Positions 30,694 through 33,388 of a DNA stretch of 33,388 bases are shown here, piece by piece (positions within the stretch are counted from its first letter, which is position 1; each line of letters opens with the position of its first letter). A program made the translations under genes and the position numbers. The stretch is from Methanomassiliicoccus sp. UBA345 (lineage in GTDB: Archaea; Thermoplasmatota; Thermoplasmata; Methanomassiliicoccales; Methanomassiliicoccaceae), in NCBI GenBank assembly GCA_002504525.1, contig DATD01000014.1:18243-51630 (forward strand), written 5' to 3'. The notes under the pieces are model-generated. The model was not told the DNA's origin. It saw nothing but the letters and a program-made list of their open reading frames with translations, and did no database searches.

Positions 30694-30703
30694 CCTGTTA
30701 TGA

Positions 30704-30741
30704 TTTCAACTAATGTTGAAACGATTGATAAGTATAAATAG
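30704..30741. promoter_or_regulatory. Bidirectional acr3/arsC promoter with ArsR-type operator
   Basis: TTTCAAC-TAAT-GTTGAAA (30704-30721) is a perfect 7+7 inverted repeat of the TTCAA...TTGAA kind recognised by ArsR repressors. AGTATAAATAG (30731-30741) can serve as a TATA box on either strand: leftward it predicts the acr3 start near 30710, inside the palindrome; rightward a start near 30762 for the arsC remnant. With arsR broken, repression may come from another ArsR elsewhere. Confidence 0.6.
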
Positions 30742-30793
30742 ATTCCTAACCATTGTTACCTTGACCATCTGGCTATGCATGGATGATCATCTC

Positions 30794-31204
30794 ATGAGGA
30801 TGGTTTGTTCATCTTCGCTCACAACTCCGCCCGCTCCCAGATGGTCGAAAGGCCTGTCAACGGCCTATACTCGAGAGCGCTGGATGCGAAGAGCGCGGGA
30901 ACGAGGCCTGGCCGAGTGCACCCGCTGGCCGTTCGGGAGACGGCGGAATTGGGCATCGATATTTCGAACCAGGGTTTCAAGAGCCTCGACGTGTTCGAGG
31001 GACGGCTGTTCGACCATGTGGTGATGGTGTGCTCCAACGCGGCGGAGGCCTGTCCGTTCTTCCTGGGAGGTTAGGGGCATCCCACCAAGGGTTCCACGAC
31101 TCCTCGGAAGTAGCAGTAGCGAGGATGAGCGCCTGTCCGCGTTCCGGAAGAGCAGGAACGAGATCAACAAGTGGATAATCGACAACCTAGTGTTGCCTAG
31201 ATGA
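30794..31204 (+). pseudogene. arsC: Decayed arsenate reductase (ArsC, low-molecular-weight phosphatase type)
   Basis: Three reading frames must be joined to rebuild a 135-residue ArsC. Fragment 1 (in frame from about 30805) has AHNSARSQMVERPVNGLYS, DAKSAGT, AELGIDISNQGFKSLD, VVMVCSNAAEACPFFLGG, then a TAG. Fragment 2 is near 31083 (HQGFHDSSE). Fragment 3, from 31118, is SEDERLSAFRKSRNEINKWI. The presumed start ATG 30794 (MRMV) is in a fourth block, out of frame with fragment 1. The catalytic Cys of the CX5R loop is Phe (TTC, 30814-30816). At least three frame lesions plus the Cys loss make it non-functional unless the sequence is in error. Confidence 0.85.
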
Positions 31205-31216
31205 TGATATGAATAG

Positions 31217-31601
31217 ATGGCCGCAAGGGTGAGAGTGCCACTGAATGCTAAGCGAACGGCATTAACCTACCTGGGGAGGGAGCCGCCCTCCGCTTGCAAG
31301 ACGGACTGGGAGGCTAGGGGCGTCGTCCCCGACCGGGCGCGCTTGCCCCATCGATCGAACCTGTTCAAGACACTGTCCGACTCGATAAGGATTCATATAC
31401 TGCACGCCCTCAGCATAATCGACTTGCGCCTCAGCGTTCTGAAGGATCTCACCGCGTTGTTCGATCCCAAGCTGCCCCACCTCCTACACATCCTGGGGGG
31501 GGTTATCGTGCCCTCCTCGCAAGAGGTAGCGTATCGGTATGCTGACCAATCAGGGCAGGGAGCTGCTGTATCGGTACGGGCTCATCGGCGCTGAGGAGTG
31601 A
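31217..31601 (+). pseudogene. arsR: Decayed ArsR-family repressor
   Basis: From 31217 the frame gives CKTDWEARGVVPDRARLPHRSN, then a winged-helix LFKTLSDSIRIHILHALSI, DLTALFDPKLPHLLHIL and EVAYRY. After 31540 the expected tail LTNQGRELLYRYGLIGAEE continues in another frame (one extra base) and stops at 31599-31601. The arsenic-binding CxC before the recognition helix is RLS (DLRLSVLKDL), so both metal thiols are gone, and the helix PKLPHLLHIL has a Pro in place of the usual Ser. The wing is also altered. Likely not a working As(III) sensor. The start is uncertain. Confidence 0.78.
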
Positions 31602-31923
31602 GCCGCTTCGGTCCGCCCTTCTTGGCTTTTCCAGACGGCCGGTTCTCTGGAACCAGCGTGATCATCGGCGTGGTGCCGTTCACCATCTCGGCGACCAGCA
31701 GCATTTTTCCCTCCTCGCAGCCGTCCATCCTTTCCCGCACTCCCTTGGGGATGATTATACCTCCCCGCTTACCAATCACTAGGATGTGGACCAGGCCGAT
31801 CTTTTCGATCTGGGCGTCGAGAACGGCATCAGGCTCATGGCATCTCATCCCTACGCCCGAGCCCCCAGCGTGCGCTCCATCGACGGGGACACACTCCCCA
31901 TATTTTTTGTGCTCTCGAGCCAT
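31582..31923 (-). CDS. AbrB/SpoVT-domain protein
   Basis: 113 residues. After a 40-residue leader without recognisable fold, the swapped-hairpin AbrB core reads LVIGKRGGIIIPKGVRERMDGCEEGKMLLVAEMV, followed by a basic tail rich in Lys/Arg/Pro. Transition-state-regulator or antitoxin-like DNA binding is probable. The ATG at 31923 is preceded by GAGGGG. The gene overlaps the end of the broken arsR on the other strand and lies 32 bases after arsA in the same direction, so it may be co-transcribed with arsA. Confidence 0.76.
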   Translation of the reverse strand: MAREHKKYGECVPVDGAHAGGSGVGMRCHEPDAVLDAQIEKIGLVHILVIGKRGGIIIPKGVRERMDGCEEGKMLLVAEMVNGTTPMITLVPENRPSGKAKKGGPKRLTPQRR

Positions 31924-31955
31924 GAGCCCCTCAACGCTCTGTAGCGGTAAATGGT

Positions 31956-33388
31956 TTAGCCGGTAGGCTTCTGGGTCTCCCCGCCGTACATCCTGGCGGC
32001 CAGAGCACGAAGCTCCTTCACGCCCTCGGGCGAGTGGTCCAGCTGGAGAACCAGCAGCAGCGGCGTCTGGAATCTTGGCCCGATCTCGGCGAGGTATTTC
32101 TCCTGCTGTCGCCTTCGGCTCTCAAAGAACGGGTTTCGACCGTATTCATTGGGCAGGATGTAGTTCACCGCCACCAGGCCGGTCTCGATACCCACCTGCT
32201 TTTTCAGCTCCTGCGATGCCCGCCACGCCTCGATGATTGGCGTGTATTCGGGATAGACGACGAAGACGAAGGTGCTCTTGTCCTTCGACCTCATGGTCTC
32301 GATGACATTAGCGTACTTGCCTCTCGTCTCCTCGGAAGTGTTCTTGGCCAGCGTGCCAAGGTCGATGAAGCCCTTCCAGTCGGAGGGGAGTTCCAGCAGC
32401 CTGAGTGTGTGTCCGGTCGGAGCAGTGTCGAATATTACGGCATCGTAACCTTCCATCTCGAAGTAGTTCATGAACTTCTCGAACGCCGACATCTCCTCGG
32501 CACACGGCGAGTTGAGATCTTCCTCCACCGATTTCCTGATTTCCTCGGATTGCTCCTTCACCGAGTCGAGGATGCGCTTCCGATATTCGTCCAAGGCCTT
32601 CTTCTGATCGATCCTGACCGCGAAGAGTCTGTCCGCTCCGGCAACCGGGGTTGGCTCCGAGCCGATCTGCTGTCCGAAGATCTCCTGAAGGTGAGATGCT
32701 GGATCCGTGGTCACGATCAGAGTTCTCAGCCCGTCATCGGCTAGATGAACCGATGTGGCGCAGGCCAGCGTGCTCTTGCCCACTCCGCCCTTGCCGGTGA
32801 AGAATATGTACTTCGTTCCGTTCGTTGGCCGGAGGAGATAATTTGTCGCTGCAACGTCGCTCTTCACCTCCCTGTACGCCGGCGCTTCGCCTTCCCGGCC
32901 TCGGACCTTTATGTCTTTGCCTTCGAACAGATAGGAAGCGACGGATGCTAGAGTGTCCACTCCGTTGATCTCCGTTTCCTGCAGAGGGTACTGTAGGGTT
33001 CTCAGGACGAACTCTTTCCGGATCTCGTCTAGCATCCTGCTCTCCTCCGCCTTCTTGTTGCGGAAGAACTCGTCCGTCGCCGCCTCGGCCGGCAGCACGC
33101 CGTTGATTATGAGTGAGGTGGTATTGATGCCCAGGCTGGACAGCTCTTCCATGCTGCGGTTCGTCTCCAGGATGGAAGACTTCTCCGGCTTGAGGACGAA
33201 GATGAATGAGGTCTTCTTGCCGTCCTGCAGGTAGCCTATTGCTTTCTTGTACTTCGCCTTGGCTCCTTGCAGCGACGAGCTCGGTCCGATGCAGGTCGAA
33301 CCGTCCTTATCCAGCTCGGTGGACCAGCCGCTGGGCAGCTCCAACAACCGGATGGTGTGCCCCGTCGGAGCGGTGTCGAAGATGACCA
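31956..33388 (-). CDS. arsA: ArsA arsenite-translocating ATPase, tandem two-domain type (partial, N-terminus beyond right edge)
   Basis: The visible part is the end of the A1 half plus the complete A2 half. At the edge the frame reads VIFDTAPTGHTIRLLELPSGW (A1 switch II). A linker follows, then the A2 P-loop IFFTGKGGVGKSTLACATSVHLA, TTDPASHLQEIFGQ, NSPCAEEMSAFEKFMNYF (a metal-site Cys), and DTAPTGHTLRLLELPSDW. The frame stays open to 33388, so the gene continues. Two-domain ArsA couples ATP hydrolysis to arsenite extrusion by Acr3 or ArsB. Over 470 residues are visible of a probable total near 580-620. Confidence 0.93.
   Translation of the reverse strand, partial: VIFDTAPTGHTIRLLELPSGWSTELDKDGSTCIGPSSSLQGAKAKYKKAIGYLQDGKKTSFIFVLKPEKSSILETNRSMEELSSLGINTTSLIINGVLPAEAATDEFFRNKKAEESRMLDEIRKEFVLRTLQYPLQETEINGVDTLASVASYLFEGKDIKVRGREGEAPAYREVKSDVAATNYLLRPTNGTKYIFFTGKGGVGKSTLACATSVHLADDGLRTLIVTTDPASHLQEIFGQQIGSEPTPVAGADRLFAVRIDQKKALDEYRKRILDSVKEQSEEIRKSVEEDLNSPCAEEMSAFEKFMNYFEMEGYDAVIFDTAPTGHTLRLLELPSDWKGFIDLGTLAKNTSEETRGKYANVIETMRSKDKSTFVFVVYPEYTPIIEAWRASQELKKQVGIETGLVAVNYILPNEYGRNPFFESRRRQQEKYLAEIGPRFQTPLLLVLQLDHSPEGVKELRALAARMYGGETQKPTG

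Noticed and set aside
31072..31074. TAG in arsC read as pyrrolysine rather than a stop
   Set aside because: Reading through does not restore ArsC; the downstream homology is in two other frames and the next stops follow quickly.
1..33388. tRNA, rRNA, CRISPR arrays, insertion sequences
   Set aside because: No T-loop, rRNA core, regularly spaced repeats, transposase or terminal inverted repeats were seen by eye.

Overview
The window is GC-rich archaeal DNA from a methanogen. The decisive evidence is a complete coenzyme F430 set, cfbA, cfbE, cfbD, cfbC and cfbB, transcribed leftward from 4178 and running off the left edge inside cfbB. The GC-rich composition, Bat-type regulator, DUF2117 protein and TATA-box promoters fit Thermoplasmata of the order Methanomassiliicoccales (Methanomassiliicoccus-like). 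That placement is inference; 'methanogen' is well supported.

Layout. 1-4178 (-): F430 operon. 4394-4978 (+): cbiE, divergent from cfbA. 5084-6187 (+): membrane histidine kinase. 6389-12892 (+): one tight operon sirC-hemA-hemB-hemL-hemC-cobA-hemD, making precorrin-2/sirohydrochlorin from glutamyl-tRNA, with 4-nt or longer overlaps at most junctions and a structured leader. 12989-13309 (-): cupin. 13579-14970 (+): a second CbiA-family amidase, probably for cobalamin. 15081-15811 (-): an AT-rich island with an antitoxin/GNAT-toxin-like pair. 16044-18525 (-): cbiO, cbiQ and a fused cbiM-N, an ECF-type Ni/Co importer. 18800-20055: an iron-sulfur flavoprotein and a cysteine-rich Bat-type regulator, convergent. 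20518-23537 (+): a membrane protein and two geranylgeranyl-reductase-family flavoproteins. 23570-24115 (+): corrinoid adenosyltransferase. 24116-27640: cupin, ZIP transporter, site-2 protease with CBS domains, DUF2117. 27662-30693 (-): DUF1638, zinc ribbon, a minimal corrinoid iron-sulfur-like protein, an AhpD-like protein and Acr3. 30794-31601 (+): decayed arsC and arsR. 31582-33388 (-): AbrB-like protein and a tandem-ATPase ArsA that runs off the right edge.

How it fits together. The hem operon supplies sirohydrochlorin. CfbA inserts nickel and CfbB-E finish F430. CbiE, the second CbiA and the adenosyltransferase serve the corrin branch. CbiMNQO imports the metal. A GTGTTAC-type motif beside the TATA box of the importer, the F430 operon and the hem operon suggests shared metal-responsive control.

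The most novel-looking part is the right-hand arsenic region. An intact Acr3 exporter leads a run of genes that includes a stand-alone protein resembling both ends of the CFeSP/ACDS gamma subunit without its TIM barrel, and then DUF1638. Next to them the classical arsC and arsR are broken and have lost their key cysteines. This suggests a corrinoid-linked arsenic process, which is a hypothesis only.
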